This document shows positions 1 through 9,351 of a stretch of DNA of 64,000 nucleotides, piece by piece. Every line of letters begins with the position of its first letter. The stretch's first letter is position 1. Source of the stretch: CAVOXO01 sp963700425 (GTDB lineage Bacteria > Actinomycetota > Acidimicrobiia > Acidimicrobiales > Microtrichaceae); contig CAVOXO010000002.1 in assembly GCA_963700425.1 (NCBI GenBank), positions 310,001-374,000 of the forward strand, given 5' to 3'. The notes under the pieces are model-generated. The model ran no database searches. It was not told where the DNA came from and was given only the letters and a program-made list of their open reading frames with translations. Position numbers and translations under genes: made by a program.

Positions 1-936
1 GGACGGTCGGCGGTGTTCGTGGTCTCGGCATCGGCGTTCCCGGTGGGCGTCATGCTCCGGAACCACTCCGTCGACGGCACCTGGCTGGGGGTCCGGAGCG
101 AGTCAGCCCGGGGTCTTCCGGGCAACACGTTCGACGCCGTGGCGTCGGTCGGGAACTTCCTGGCGCCGGGCGTGGCGATCGACCTGCGCACCGTGTGGGC
201 GGCCGCTGCCCTGATCGCCGGTGCACTCGTGGCAACAGCGGGGTTGCGGTTGGTGATCAGGAGCGGGACGCTGTCGTCGGTTCACCGGGCCCGGGCGGCA
301 CTGGCGTCTCCGCTCGGCTTCGCCCTGTTGTGGGCGGGAGGCTTCGGGGCGTATCTCATCATCGCCCGATCGACGACGGCTTTCGACCGCCTGAACTTCC
401 GCCTCGTCCACCCGTTGTGGTGTCCTCTCGTGATCGTGGGACTCGTCGTGGCCGATCGGCTGTGCGATCCCCGGTTCGAGTCGGAGCAGCGGTGGAGGCT
501 CCTCGGTTCGACGCTGCTGTGGGGTTGGGTCGTCGTGAGTACGACCCTGGGCGTCGTGATGACGGCGTGGTTCGCGACCGGGCCGGACCTGTTCCCCGGC
601 AACTACGAGCGGGCCGCGTTCGACGAGGTCAGATCGAGCCCACTCGTCGACGATCTCGATCCCGAGTGCATCGTTCACTCGAATCTCCCCAGCGCCCTGT
701 ATCCCGACATCGAGTCGGCGTGGACTCCGCGGACCCGACTACCCGAATCGACCGAACAACTCGACGAACTCGACGATCTGGCGGCGGACCCCTCGACGGA
801 CTACTGCATCGTGTGGGTCGACCTCGAGCCCACCTTCGGCAACCTGGCCCCGCTGGAGGAGATCCGCGCGCTCGTGCCGCTCGAGACGGTCGGCGTCGAC
901 GGCGCCGTCGCGGTCTACCGGGTCGCCCCGAGCTGA
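1..936 (+). CDS. Polytopic envelope protein, GT-C-like, 5' end outside window
   Basis: The frame is open from base 1, so the N-terminus lies upstream. The visible 312 codons hold hydrophobic segments in the first two thirds and a soluble tail of about 110 residues ending just before 936. The tail and the last membrane segment resemble those of the convergent neighbour at 941-2614: both have an IIARS/IISRS segment followed by FDxLNxRL, and both end in a V(Y)RV/YRAVP stretch, so the two are paralogues. The architecture of many membrane helices plus a C-terminal extracytoplasmic domain recalls GT-C glycosyltransferases, but no DxD-type loop is visible in this fragment. The function is therefore unassigned; a role in envelope glycan assembly is inferred from the neighbours. 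Confidence 0.7.
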   Translation, partial: GRSAVFVVSASAFPVGVMLRNHSVDGTWLGVRSESARGLPGNTFDAVASVGNFLAPGVAIDLRTVWAAAALIAGALVATAGLRLVIRSGTLSSVHRARAALASPLGFALLWAGGFGAYLIIARSTTAFDRLNFRLVHPLWCPLVIVGLVVADRLCDPRFESEQRWRLLGSTLLWGWVVVSTTLGVVMTAWFATGPDLFPGNYERAAFDEVRSSPLVDDLDPECIVHSNLPSALYPDIESAWTPRTRLPESTEQLDELDDLAADPSTDYCIVWVDLEPTFGNLAPLEEIRALVPLETVGVDGAVAVYRVAPS

Positions 937-940
937 CGCG

Positions 941-2614
941 TCAGCCGTCGGCCGACCCGAGGGGAACTGCCCGATAGACCCGGAGCTCACCGTCGGTGCC
1001 GATCTCGACGAGGTCGACCTCCGCGGCGATGTCCTCGAAGGTCCAGAAGGTGTCATCGTCGGTGTAGTCGACCCACGCCAGGCAGATCAGCTCGCCGTTC
1101 TCCACCCGTTCGACGAAGCGCGGCAACTCGTCGGTGGTCTCGATGCTCTGGTACTGGACCCGACGCGGGCTCATGTAGGCGCGGAATCCGCTGCGGTAGA
1201 GGTCGAAGGCGTTGTTGGAATAGGTCCGGCACTCGGCGGGGATCTCGTCGAGCACCGGGCTCTCGGCGACCTCCCTGGCGCGGTCGGCGTTGAAGCCGAA
1301 GTCACCGACGATCCCGTTGAGAGGGCCGATGAGGGCGACCATCAACGCCACCTGAACAGACGTCCACCCGACGACGGCGGCGATACCCGCCCAGCGCCCC
1401 CGCACCACGGCGACCGGCGAGGTGAAGGCCCGCCCATCGAGAAGTCCCTTCTCGATGACCGCCAGGCTCACGAGGCCGAAGGCGATGAGCGAGGGCGCCA
1501 TCAGCCTGATGTTGAGGTTGTCGAAGCCGTACCGTGACCGCGAGATGATGAGGATCGCCGTGAACGCCGCGCCGAGCCAGGTCAGCAGCCCGAGCGGCGA
1601 CGCGACGAACCCCGTGATCCGGCCGAGGACCGGTCCTCGACCCGATCGGAGACCGACCGCGACGGCGAGGGCGGCGATCACGGCCAGGATGACGACCACG
1701 ATCAGGGCCGTCGGCTTCTCGGGAGTGTCACGCACCACGAAGAGGTAGCTCGACACGCCGGTCAGGGCCTCGAGCGTGTTGCGTGCCACGCCGACCCCCG
1801 ACGCGTAGCGGGGCCCGAGTGTCGTGTCGGAGACCGCGACGTTCCGGGCCATCCAGGCCACCGGGACGATGGACGCAGCCACGGCGTAGCCCAGGGCGGG
1901 GAGCCACCTCCATCGGCGGGGGTCGAAGAACGAGCCGTCAGCCGGCCTCGGCGCCAACAACCAGGCTCCGAGGATCGGTACCAGATACAGCCCGGCGTAG
2001 CGGCTGAGGAACCCGACCCATGTGAGGACGACGGCACCGATCAGCCAACCCCGATGCCGTTCGTCGTCGTAGTTCAGGCAGCACACGACCGCTCCGAGCA
2101 CGACCACGTTGAAGATCGGCTCGGTCTGGATGAACGAGGCCAGACCGACCAGCGTCGCTCCGAGCCCGAAGCCCACCACCGCGATGACCCGCGTCGTGGG
2201 TCGGCGGAGAATCCGGCGGGCGACCGCGGCGACCAGAATGACCGTCGTGCCGGTGAACACCGCATTGGCGAACACCGCGGCGACGTCGGCGCGCAGGCTG
2301 GTCACCTTGATGATCCCCGCCAACAGCAGGGGCCACAGAGGGGGCCAGGTGACGAGCGGGTCCTCGAGCCAGAACCCCAGCCCGTTCCCCGCGACGATGT
2401 TGTCGGCGATGCCGCAGTAGCAGACGGCGTCGGTGCCGCCGCCCCCGCGGGTGACACGGGTGACGGCCAGGACGGCGAGGAACGAGGCCACGGCGACACC
2501 CGCGACGATCATCTGGATCCGACGCTCGTCGAGCCACCGATCGGGGGCGACGAGTGGGTCGGAGGCGTCGGGCGTGCCGATGGAGCCCGAGGATCCGGAG
2601 CCTTCCCGACTCAC
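941..2614 (-). CDS. Polytopic membrane protein, GT-C glycosyltransferase-like
   Basis: This is a 557-residue protein with roughly ten hydrophobic segments and a soluble C-terminal domain of about 120 residues. I chose the GTG at 2612-2614 because it overlaps the stop of the upstream acyltransferase as GTGA, the normal sign of translational coupling; the longer open frame up to 2860 lies inside that gene. After the first helix comes a loop with a GGGGTDAVCYCGIADNIV stretch, the position where GT-C enzymes carry their acidic catalytic loop. It is paralogous to the convergent gene ending at 936. I infer a polyprenyl-phosphate-sugar-dependent glycosyltransferase or lipid-modifying membrane protein; the exact substrate cannot be read from the sequence. 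Confidence 0.8.
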   Translation of the reverse strand: MSREGSGSSGSIGTPDASDPLVAPDRWLDERRIQMIVAGVAVASFLAVLAVTRVTRGGGGTDAVCYCGIADNIVAGNGLGFWLEDPLVTWPPLWPLLLAGIIKVTSLRADVAAVFANAVFTGTTVILVAAVARRILRRPTTRVIAVVGFGLGATLVGLASFIQTEPIFNVVVLGAVVCCLNYDDERHRGWLIGAVVLTWVGFLSRYAGLYLVPILGAWLLAPRPADGSFFDPRRWRWLPALGYAVAASIVPVAWMARNVAVSDTTLGPRYASGVGVARNTLEALTGVSSYLFVVRDTPEKPTALIVVVILAVIAALAVAVGLRSGRGPVLGRITGFVASPLGLLTWLGAAFTAILIISRSRYGFDNLNIRLMAPSLIAFGLVSLAVIEKGLLDGRAFTSPVAVVRGRWAGIAAVVGWTSVQVALMVALIGPLNGIVGDFGFNADRAREVAESPVLDEIPAECRTYSNNAFDLYRSGFRAYMSPRRVQYQSIETTDELPRFVERVENGELICLAWVDYTDDDTFWTFEDIAAEVDLVEIGTDGELRVYRAVPLGSADG

Positions 2615-3933
2615 GGTGAAGAGCTCGACGTCGGCTTCTTCGGGGGCGCACCGAGGACGGCGAATCTGTCCTTCATCTTCAGCATGGGCATCTCCACGTG
2701 GTGATGCAGGAGCAGGCCGATGGCGAGCGCGAGCAGCATGAGAAGTACCGCCTTGGGCTTCTCGCCGCCCGGCATGATCGGGCCGAACAGGATGTAGACC
2801 TGATAGTGGGTGATGTAGAGGGCGTACGAGGCGCCACCGAGATAGGTCAACGGGCGCCACGACAGGATCCGGTAGATGACCCAGTCAGTGCGGACTCGGG
2901 CGAGGGTGAAGATGATGACGCCCAGAGACAGCGATCCGAGCGTGAACCCCCATCGCACCCAGTAGTTGGCCTCTGTGAGGTCGGCAAGGCCCGCCCGCAG
3001 AAGCTCGGGCCCAGCGGCCTTGGCTTCCCCGAACGTGTCGAAGTCGGGCAGGTCCTCGACCAGGGGGTGGAAGGGGACGCCGAAACCGAATTTGTCGCGC
3101 AGTATGTCCGAGCTCGTCCACCAACTGAGCATGAGCGTGCCGACGGCGACCCAACCCGCCGCCTTCAGCCATCGAAGCGTCCGCTCGGTCAGATCGGGGG
3201 TGATCCATGAGTTGGCGATGGCGAGTCCCATTCCCATGGCCAGGGCATCGGGCCGCTGGAACCAGAACTGTCCCGGACCCATGTGGCCCAAGATTCGAGC
3301 GACATTGACGAAGATGTAGAACGCGGCCAACACCGCGAAGAGCTCTTTGACCCGGTTCCGCCGGAGGGTGAAGAGCGTGGCTCCCGCCACGAAGAAGTAG
3401 AACTGTTCCTCCAGAGAGAGTGTCCACATCGGCCCGAGGAATTGAAGAGCACCGAAGATCGGGTTGAAGAAGATGTTGTGGGTGTAGAAGAAGGCGGCGA
3501 TCGACTCCCAGAACGCCTGGGTGACGAACCCATCTGCCCGAAGGTCTGCCGGGGCGAACAGTGCCAACAGCACGAACCCGACGACGAGGACGACGAGCAG
3601 GGCGGGTAGCAGGCGGATGCCACGGCGAAGATAGAACTTGCGCAGTGAGATGGACCCGGTCTTGCCGTACTCCTCGATGAGCAGCGTGGTGATGAGGAAG
3701 CCGGAGATGACGAAGAAGGCGTCGACGATGCTCGACCAACTCTCGCTCACGTTGTAGGCGTGCTGGATGAGCACCATCATCACGCCGAAGCCGCGGAAAC
3801 CGTCGAAGGCCACGACGTGTCCCAGTCGGGGCGCCTTTGACCGGAAGCCCTCCGTGTCAGTTGCCGTCGTCAACGTCTCGTCCCCTGGGGAATCGGCACC
3901 CGGCGGTCCGGATGTGGATCGCAGGATACCCAT
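2611..3933 (-). CDS. Membrane acyltransferase family 3 (OafA/YrhL-type)
   Basis: The 440-residue protein has the hallmarks of acyltransferase family 3. After a short cytosolic leader comes FDGFRGFGVMMVLIQH, containing the R..A/G.......H catalytic segment, then SIVDAFFVISGFLITTLL and RKFYLRRGIRLLPALL. About ten membrane segments follow. Such enzymes O-acetylate or O-acylate surface polysaccharides or lipids using cytosolic acyl-CoA. It shares a 4-bp stop/start overlap with the GT-C-like gene downstream, so the two form an operon and probably act on the same envelope glycan. The annotated ATG lacks an obvious Shine-Dalgarno sequence, and a start a few codons further in is possible. Confidence 0.9.
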   Translation of the reverse strand: MGILRSTSGPPGADSPGDETLTTATDTEGFRSKAPRLGHVVAFDGFRGFGVMMVLIQHAYNVSESWSSIVDAFFVISGFLITTLLIEEYGKTGSISLRKFYLRRGIRLLPALLVVLVVGFVLLALFAPADLRADGFVTQAFWESIAAFFYTHNIFFNPIFGALQFLGPMWTLSLEEQFYFFVAGATLFTLRRNRVKELFAVLAAFYIFVNVARILGHMGPGQFWFQRPDALAMGMGLAIANSWITPDLTERTLRWLKAAGWVAVGTLMLSWWTSSDILRDKFGFGVPFHPLVEDLPDFDTFGEAKAAGPELLRAGLADLTEANYWVRWGFTLGSLSLGVIIFTLARVRTDWVIYRILSWRPLTYLGGASYALYITHYQVYILFGPIMPGGEKPKAVLLMLLALAIGLLLHHHVEMPMLKMKDRFAVLGAPPKKPTSSSSP

Positions 3934-4429
3934 CGAAATCGGGAACTGCGCACAGACGCGGAACCGCCACGGCCCCCACCCTGGCGTGCGAGCGAATCCG
4001 GTGAGTGCGTGACCACCGCGAAGGGTGGTCGTGCCTGCATCCGCTGATCCGCGTTCTCGGGCGGTTGGTCGTGGCGGCTCCGTGGCATCGGCCCCGCCTC
4101 GTCGGAGGGTGGGCCGACCATGGATGGGCCTCGGCTACGGAGGCGACCTCTCGTCGATCAGGCTTCTCCTCATGGAAGACAGACCCCCTTCGGCTGGCGA
4201 ATGGTCGGGTCGCTCCCGGTGCCTGTTCGACACCGGAGAGTGACACCCACACCTTCCCCGAGATCACCCGATCTGTCAACCACATCGATACTGACTATCT
4301 CCAATTCAGATAGCCCGGTCCTGCGGATCGACAATGTGCCCAGGGCTCTCACCGGCACGACCGAAACGCCGGACCGATCGGCGCCTGTGAGCTGTTCTCC
4401 GCCCGCGACGCTCCACTACTTTGGGCCCC
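3934..4429. other. Intergenic region between divergent genes
   Basis: About 500 bases separate the acyltransferase (leftward) from etfD (rightward). No frame here has a coherent protein-like translation, and no tRNA or strong hairpin was noticed. It presumably carries the two divergent promoters; a less GC-rich stretch around 4268-4320 is the most promoter-like part. Confidence 0.5.
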
Positions 4430-6666
4430 ATGAGTGCGCCTACCTCGAACGACTCCGAGACCACCCCACGGTTCCGGGCTCATCACATCCCCTTGATCGT
4501 GGGCGGAGGCTTCGCCCTTCTGACCGCGTTCAGCTATCTCGCCGAGAAGCTGTGGGCCGAGGACTGGCAACACGACTACGTCGCGGACAACCCGGTCAGC
4601 CGTGAGATGTTCCTCAACATCCCCCAGGCGTTCGCCTTCATCTTCTATCTCGTGACGATCATCGCCATCCTGTGGGGAGCGGTCGTGTTCTCGGCTCGGA
4701 TGCGCAATTGGGAGCGTGGTGCGCCCGAGAACAGGCGAACCACTCCGAAGAACATCAAGAAGCGCGCCGAGTCCGTGCGCGCCGGGCTCTACATGCAGAC
4801 CCTCCTGCGCGATCCCGCCGCGGGGATCATGCACTCACTGATGTACTTCTCCTTCATCGTGCTGCTCGCCGTCACCACCATCGGCGAGATCAACCTCCAG
4901 GTGCCCACCGACCTCAAGTTCCTCCACGGCGACGTCTACCGGGGCTATGCGCTGGTGGCCGATCTGGCCGGCATCGCGTTCCTCATCGGTGTCGGTTGGG
5001 CGGTCGTGCGGCGCTACGTCCAGCGGCCCTACCGCATCCGGATCAAGTCCAAGCCCGAGCACGCGCAGATCCTCGGGGTGATGGCTGCGATCGGGATCAC
5101 CGGCTTCGCGGTCGAGGCGTTCCGGATCGCCGAGGCCGGCGTGCCCGACTTCGAACGTTGGTCGGTTCTCGGCTACCCCCTCGCCCGCCTCGTCGACGGC
5201 GTGTCGTGGACGTCGGGTGGTCACCAGGTGGCCTGGGTTCTCCACATCGCCAGCTTCATCGCGTTCCTGATCCTCCTACCGACGACGATGCTGCGCCACA
5301 TCTTCACGTCTCCGGTGAACATGTACCTGGCTCCGCGCGACCGGCCCAAGGGGGCCATGAAGGCGATGCCGAACCTCATGGAGACGGAGCTCGAGAGCTT
5401 CGGCGCCTCCACCATCGAGGACTTCACGTGGAAGCAGCTGCTGGACACCGATTCCTGCACGATGTGCGGTCGCTGCACGTCGGTGTGCCCCGCGCACGCG
5501 ACCGGGCAAACCCCTCGATCCGCGCGAGATCGTGTTGAAGACCGGCGAGGTCATGGCGGCCACGGGCAGCCCGGTCGTGGATCCGCCGATCGGGGTCGAC
5601 TCCGAGATCACCATCGATGCCGACAACATCTTCGAGCGGATCACCTCCGAAGAGGTCTGGGCGTGCACGACCTGCCGCGCCTGCGACGAGATCTGCCCGG
5701 TCAACATCGAGATCCTCGACAAGATCCTCGACATGCGCCGCTACCTCTCGCTCATGGAGTCGGACTTCCCCACCGAGCTCGGGGGCGCGTACCGGGGCAT
5801 GGAGAACTCAGGCAACCCGTGGGGCATGAGCCAGTCCGAGCGGGCCGACTGGGCCAAGGATCTCGAGGGCCTCAAGGTCCTCGGAGGCTCCGAGCCGCTC
5901 GAGGCCGAGTACCTCTACTGGGTCGGCTGCGCGGGGAGCTTCGACGACAAGAACCGCAAGGTCACCCAGGCGATGTCGAAGCTGATGCAGCGGGCCGACG
6001 TCGACTTCGCCATCCTCGGCCCCGCCGAGAACTGCACGGGCGACCCCGCTCGTCGTTCGGGCAACGAGTACATCTTCCAGATGCTGGCGATGCAGAACAT
6101 CGAGACGCTGGAGTCGATGGGGGTGCGCAAGATCATCACGCAGTGCCCCCACTGCTTCAACGCTCTGGCCAACGAGTATCCCCAGCTGGGCGGGCACTAC
6201 GAGGTGGTGCACCACAGCCAGTTCCTCGAATGGCTCATCGACACCGGCAAGCTCGACATGTCCGATGCGCAGCTGGACGAGCGGATCGTCTACCACGATT
6301 CCTGCTACCTCGGACGGCACAACGACATCTACACCGCGCCGCGCAAGGTTCTCGGCAGCCTCAAGGGCATCGAGATCGTCGAGGCCGAGCGCAACGGCAA
6401 CAAGGGGTTCTGCTGCGGTGCCGGTGGGGCGCGGATGTTCATGGAGGAACACGTCGGCAAGAACATCAACGTGGAACGGAGCGAGGAGCTGATCGCGACC
6501 GGCGCCAGTCCGAGTCGCCACCGCGTGTCCGTTCTGCTACATCATGATCGACGATGGTGTTAAAGGTCAGGGGATTGAGGACGATGAGGTAAAGGTGGCG
6601 GACATCGCCATGCATCTCGCCGATGCCCTCGAGACAGACGACACCTGTGAGCGTCCCCGTTGCTGA
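4430..6666 (+). CDS. etfD: EtfD-type membrane Fe-S oxidoreductase (two frameshifts)
   Basis: Reconstructed as 744 residues once one extra base near 5506 and one near 6513 are removed (2237 minus 2 is divisible by three). The N-terminal third has about six membrane helices like a NarI-type cytochrome b subunit. Then come two ferredoxin-type clusters (CTMCGRCTSVCP and CTTCRACDEICP) and two CCG domains (WVGCAGSFD...CPHCFNAL and HDSCYLGRHN...GFCCGAGG), with a final ACPFCYIMIDD seen only in the corrected frame. This is the layout of mycobacterial EtfD (Rv0338c), which passes electrons from electron-transfer flavoprotein to the quinone pool during fatty-acid oxidation. EtfAB is not in the window. 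ATG 4430 starts the conserved region. The frameshifts look like sequence errors, because all motifs survive. Confidence 0.85.
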
Positions 6667-7197
6667 AGCGGCAGAAGACTGAAAAGCTCGACAAGGACAG
6701 CGGTCCGCCTCGGATACTCGTCGTCGACGACAACGCCGACGCGGCTCGCCTGATCGGCAAGATCCTCCGCCGCTGGGGATTCGAGGTGGCCGAGGTCAGC
6801 GACCATCAGGTCGCTCTGGTCACGCTCGCCAACGAACCCGCCCCGATCAGGGTCGTCGTCGGCAGCTTCTCGGCGTCGGGTACGAGTTCGTGCCTGAAGC
6901 TGCTCGACTCCATCCGCCACTCGATCGATCCGAAGATCTCGACCCAGCGAGTCGTTCTCATTCTCGACGGCGAGCGTCAACGGACCTTCGCCTGGCAGTC
7001 CGGCGCCGACGAGGTGCTGTTCGAGGCCCTACCCCGCCACCACCCTCGTCTCTGCCGTGAGGGACACCGCGGAGCGTCGCGACAAGGACCGGCCGGTTCA
7101 CCGTCGTCAACAGATCGAGGCTCTGCACTCCAATGCGGCGCTCGCCGAGCTCGACCTTCCCCAGCTGCCGGGAGCGTCGCCGGAATTCAGCCGGTAG
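6660..7197 (+). CDS. Response-regulator receiver-like protein lacking phospho-Asp (one frameshift)
   Basis: A TTG at 6660 overlaps the end of etfD. The first 125 residues fold as a receiver domain: ILVVDDNADAARLIGKILRRWGFEV carries the acidic pair. The position of the phosphorylated aspartate reads VVVGSFSASGTSS instead of a D, and the conserved lysine after the fourth strand is replaced by arginine (FRPYPATTL in the corrected frame). One surplus base near 7024-7030 breaks the frame; without it the protein is 178 residues (538 minus 1 divides by three), ending in a charged helix and a short tail. It has no output domain. A phosphorylation-independent scaffold or pseudo-receiver is the likely role. 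Overlap with etfD implies co-expression. Confidence 0.7.
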
Positions 7198-7236
7198 CAG
7201 TACCGCTCGCCGCCGGTCGATCCCGGCTGCGACGGG

Positions 7237-7803
7237 TCAGCCCCCGAAGTTGCGCCAGTACTGCGACGCCGTCGGACCGACCTGACCGCTGTACTTCGAA
7301 CCCAGCGACGACGCGCCGTAGGGCACATCCGCAGGGGTGGTCATCTGGAAGAGGGAGATCTGACCGATCTTCATCCCCGGGTAGAGGGTGATGGGGAGGG
7401 TCGCCACGTTCGACAACTCGAGCGTCAGGTAACCGTGGAATCCTGCGTCGACGAAACCGGCGGTGGTGTGGATGAGGAGCCCGAGCCGGCCGAGCGAGCT
7501 CTTTCCCTCGATGCGCCCGACGAGATCGTCGGGCAGGCCGATCCGCTCCGCCGTCGATCCGAGGACGAACTCCCCGGGGTGGAGGAGGAACACCCCGTCA
7601 CGGTCGATCTCGACCGGTTCGTTGAGGTCCGACATGTCGTCCTTGACGTCGATGACCGCTCGGGTGTGATTGCGGAACACCAGGAACTTGTTGTCGAGAG
7701 TGAGGTCGACCGACGACGGCTGAACCATCGCGGCATCGAAGGGCTCGATGACGACACGGCCGGCGTCGATGGCCTCGCGGATGGTGTGGTCGGACAGGAT
7801 CAT
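7237..7803 (-). CDS. dcd: dCTP deaminase (possibly bifunctional with dUTPase)
   Basis: The 188-residue protein matches the trimeric dCTP deaminase/dUTPase fold throughout. It begins MILSDHTIREAI, continues with VQPSSVDLTLDN, and has the catalytic and phosphate-binding block around RIEGKSSLGRLGLLIHTTAG followed by FVDAGFHGYLTLEL, then the C-terminal YPGMKIGQISLFQ strand and the SKYSGQ lid. It converts dCTP to dUTP, and in the mycobacterial enzyme on to dUMP, feeding thymidylate synthesis. The length (188-190) agrees with the actinobacterial bifunctional form, but bifunctionality cannot be proven by eye. It is convergent with the receiver-like gene. Confidence 0.95.
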   Translation of the reverse strand: MILSDHTIREAIDAGRVVIEPFDAAMVQPSSVDLTLDNKFLVFRNHTRAVIDVKDDMSDLNEPVEIDRDGVFLLHPGEFVLGSTAERIGLPDDLVGRIEGKSSLGRLGLLIHTTAGFVDAGFHGYLTLELSNVATLPITLYPGMKIGQISLFQMTTPADVPYGASSLGSKYSGQVGPTASQYWRNFGG

Positions 7804-7875
7804 CGGGCCTGAAACGTAGCGGATCGAGCCCTGTGGAAGAACCGCCGCACGCTCACCGAACGCTCACCGGTGCTC

Positions 7876-8571
7876 TCAGCGGCGACGCAGTTCGAGAACC
7901 TCGCCAGTCGCCGACGAGCGGAGCAGACCGGTTCCCCGGATTCCTTCGACGTCGACGGCGATGATGACGTCGCCACCCTGATAGAAGGTGATCCCATCGG
8001 CCTCGTCCTGGACGTAGTTGCGACCCACGTTGGCGCGGATCACGTTGACGGGCTCGATGTCCACCAGACCGACGACCGCGTCATCGGCAAGGCGGGGGAC
8101 AGTGTCCCACTGCACGTCCTCCCGATTGAACAGCTGAGCCGGAATCCGGGACACCTCATCGACGTTCAGGGACACCGGCGTCGGACCGGTCCACACGAGG
8201 TCGCCGGTCTCGGGATCGAACCGGGACAGGTACGAGTCGAGCTTCTCGGGATCGAGCGCGGTCTGGATCGTGACCCGGACCTCGAGTTGGTCGAACTGCA
8301 CCCCGGTGAAGCGTGGTTCGAACCCGAGGAAGTCGACGAGAGTGAGGAGCACGCCACTCACGTCGGGGAGCTTCAGCAGCTCCTCGGGGGACGTCGTGGT
8401 GGTCACCAGGTCGAGCGACTTCTCGGGACCGTCCGAGCCCCCTCCCCCACAGGCGGCGGCGACAACGATCGAGCAGGCCGCCACCACTGCCATCGAACGC
8501 CGGACCCGTGGCGTCGCCCGTCGGGGGCCGGTTCCAAGTCGAGCAGAGTGCCGTGGGGAAGTCATTCTCAT
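7876..8571 (-). CDS. Putative lipoprotein of unknown function
   Basis: A 231-residue protein with an arginine-rich start, a hydrophobic stretch SMAVVAACSIVVAAAC and an immediately following GGGGSDG linker, which together form a lipoprotein signal with the cysteine as lipidation site. The mature part of about 190 residues has no motif I recognise; it contains FEPRFTGVQFDQLEVRV and repeated beta-strand-like stretches. A second methionine two codons in (8565) is an equally good start. It lies between dcd and the tRNA-Gly gene and is transcribed away from the tRNA. An anchored envelope protein is as far as the evidence goes. Confidence 0.75.
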   Translation of the reverse strand: MRMTSPRHSARLGTGPRRATPRVRRSMAVVAACSIVVAAACGGGGSDGPEKSLDLVTTTTSPEELLKLPDVSGVLLTLVDFLGFEPRFTGVQFDQLEVRVTIQTALDPEKLDSYLSRFDPETGDLVWTGPTPVSLNVDEVSRIPAQLFNREDVQWDTVPRLADDAVVGLVDIEPVNVIRANVGRNYVQDEADGITFYQGGDVIIAVDVEGIRGTGLLRSSATGEVLELRRR

Positions 8572-8612
8572 TGCTCGGAGCGTACCGCTCGACGGCTATC
8601 GTGTGGGCTTCC

Positions 8613-8686
8613 GCGGGTGTAGTTCAATGGTAGAACATCAGCTTCCCAAGCTGAATACGGGAGTTCGATTCTCCTCACCCGCTCCA
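8613..8686 (+). tRNA. tRNA-Gly (anticodon CCC)
   Basis: A full cloverleaf is readable: acceptor GCGGGTG/CACCCGC, D-arm GTTC-AATGGTA-GAAC, anticodon stem TCAGC/GCTGA around loop TTCCCAA (anticodon CCC), T-arm with TTCGATT loop, discriminator T and an encoded CCA. The 3' half (8641-8683) recurs as partial copies at 19.16, 20.46 and 21.38 kb, so this gene appears to be an integration target (attB) as well as a functional tRNA. Confidence 0.95.
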
Positions 8687-8690
8687 CATT

Positions 8691-8716
8691 GAAACCCCTG
8701 TTGAGGCGAGGGTTTC
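8691..8716 (+). terminator. Hairpin downstream of tRNA-Gly
   Basis: GAAACCC (8691-8697) pairs perfectly with GGGTTTC (8710-8716) across a 12-base loop, directly after the CCA end. Similar GAAACCC.../...GGGTTTC hairpins follow the partial tRNA copies at 19.2 and 21.4 kb, so the terminator seems to travel with the repeat. Confidence 0.6.
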
Positions 8717-8759
8717 GGCGTTTCGGAGTTCTGACCCCGGCGGGCGGCTGCGGGCCAAG

Positions 8760-8778
8760 TTGCACACTTGTTGCACAT
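8760..8778 (+). repeat. 19-base direct repeat, island left side
   Basis: TTGCACACTTGTTGCACAT here and TTGCGCATTTGTTGCACAT at 19003-19021 differ at two positions. They sit just inside the tRNA gene and just before its first partial copy, as arm-type recombinase sites or element ends might. Confidence 0.45.
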
Positions 8779-8954
8779 CGGGTTTCGGCGATCACCGTGC
8801 GGCTCTGTGGCTTCCTTCGGCGCGGGACTCGTCGTTCGCGGGACCCACTCCAACCGTGGCGCCGGCAACGCGGGCGCATCGTCCTCGCTGCCCGCCTCGG
8901 CGACTCCTACCGGCACTTCGGGGACACCGCGGCTCGGGGTTCGAGTCCTGCCGA

Positions 8955-9270
8955 GTGGACCTAGAGGGACGGCTTTCTGACCCCACCAAGCGACGCCTCT
9001 CCACCACCGACGTCAACGACCTCGTCGCGGCGTATCGAGCCGGCTCCACGATCAACGAACTCGCCACCCGCGACCGGCATCCACCGCACCACAGGAGCGG
9101 CCCGCCTCGACCGACGCCAGACCCCACGCCACCGCCAACGAACCGCCTGGGACGACACGACCCTCCGCGAAGCAGCCGCGCGCTACGAGTCCGGCGAATC
9201 ACTCGCAGCCGTCAGGCGACGATTCGGAGTTGACGCCAGGGCCGTGTCGAAAAGGTTGAGACGCCCCTGT
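8955..9270 (+). pseudogene. Remnant of recombinase-type helix-turn-helix tail
   Basis: The translation contains GRLSDPTKRRLSTTDVNDLV and then AAYRAGSTINELA, the Hin-like helix-turn-helix found at the C-terminus of many actinobacterial serine recombinases. After one surplus base near 9077 it continues as IHRTT...LDRR and a second helix-turn-helix, LREAAARYESGESLAAVRRR followed by FGVDARAVSKRLRR. No catalytic resolvase domain precedes it and no clean start is visible, so this is a relict. A close relative lies at 15714-15896 and a shorter scrap at 15561-15605. Its place beside the tRNA attachment site supports an origin in the integration machinery. Confidence 0.55.
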
Positions 9271-9351
9271 ATCCGCACGCGGACCCGCAGCGGCTGGCCA
9301 CCCGCCAACCCGCGACCGGACTTCCACCGCTACCCGGCGGCTACCCGGCTC

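Noticed and set aside
5500..5515. Programmed ribosomal frameshifting in etfD, gpmA and others
   Set aside because: No common slippery sequence or downstream structure is shared; the break sites differ and all need removal of one base. Sequencing insertions explain all of them at once.
8925..8960. A second tRNA 3' end (GGGGTTCGAGTCCTG) next to tRNA-Gly
   Set aside because: It resembles a T-arm, but no matching acceptor or other arms are found; treated as coincidence or as part of the recombinase relict.
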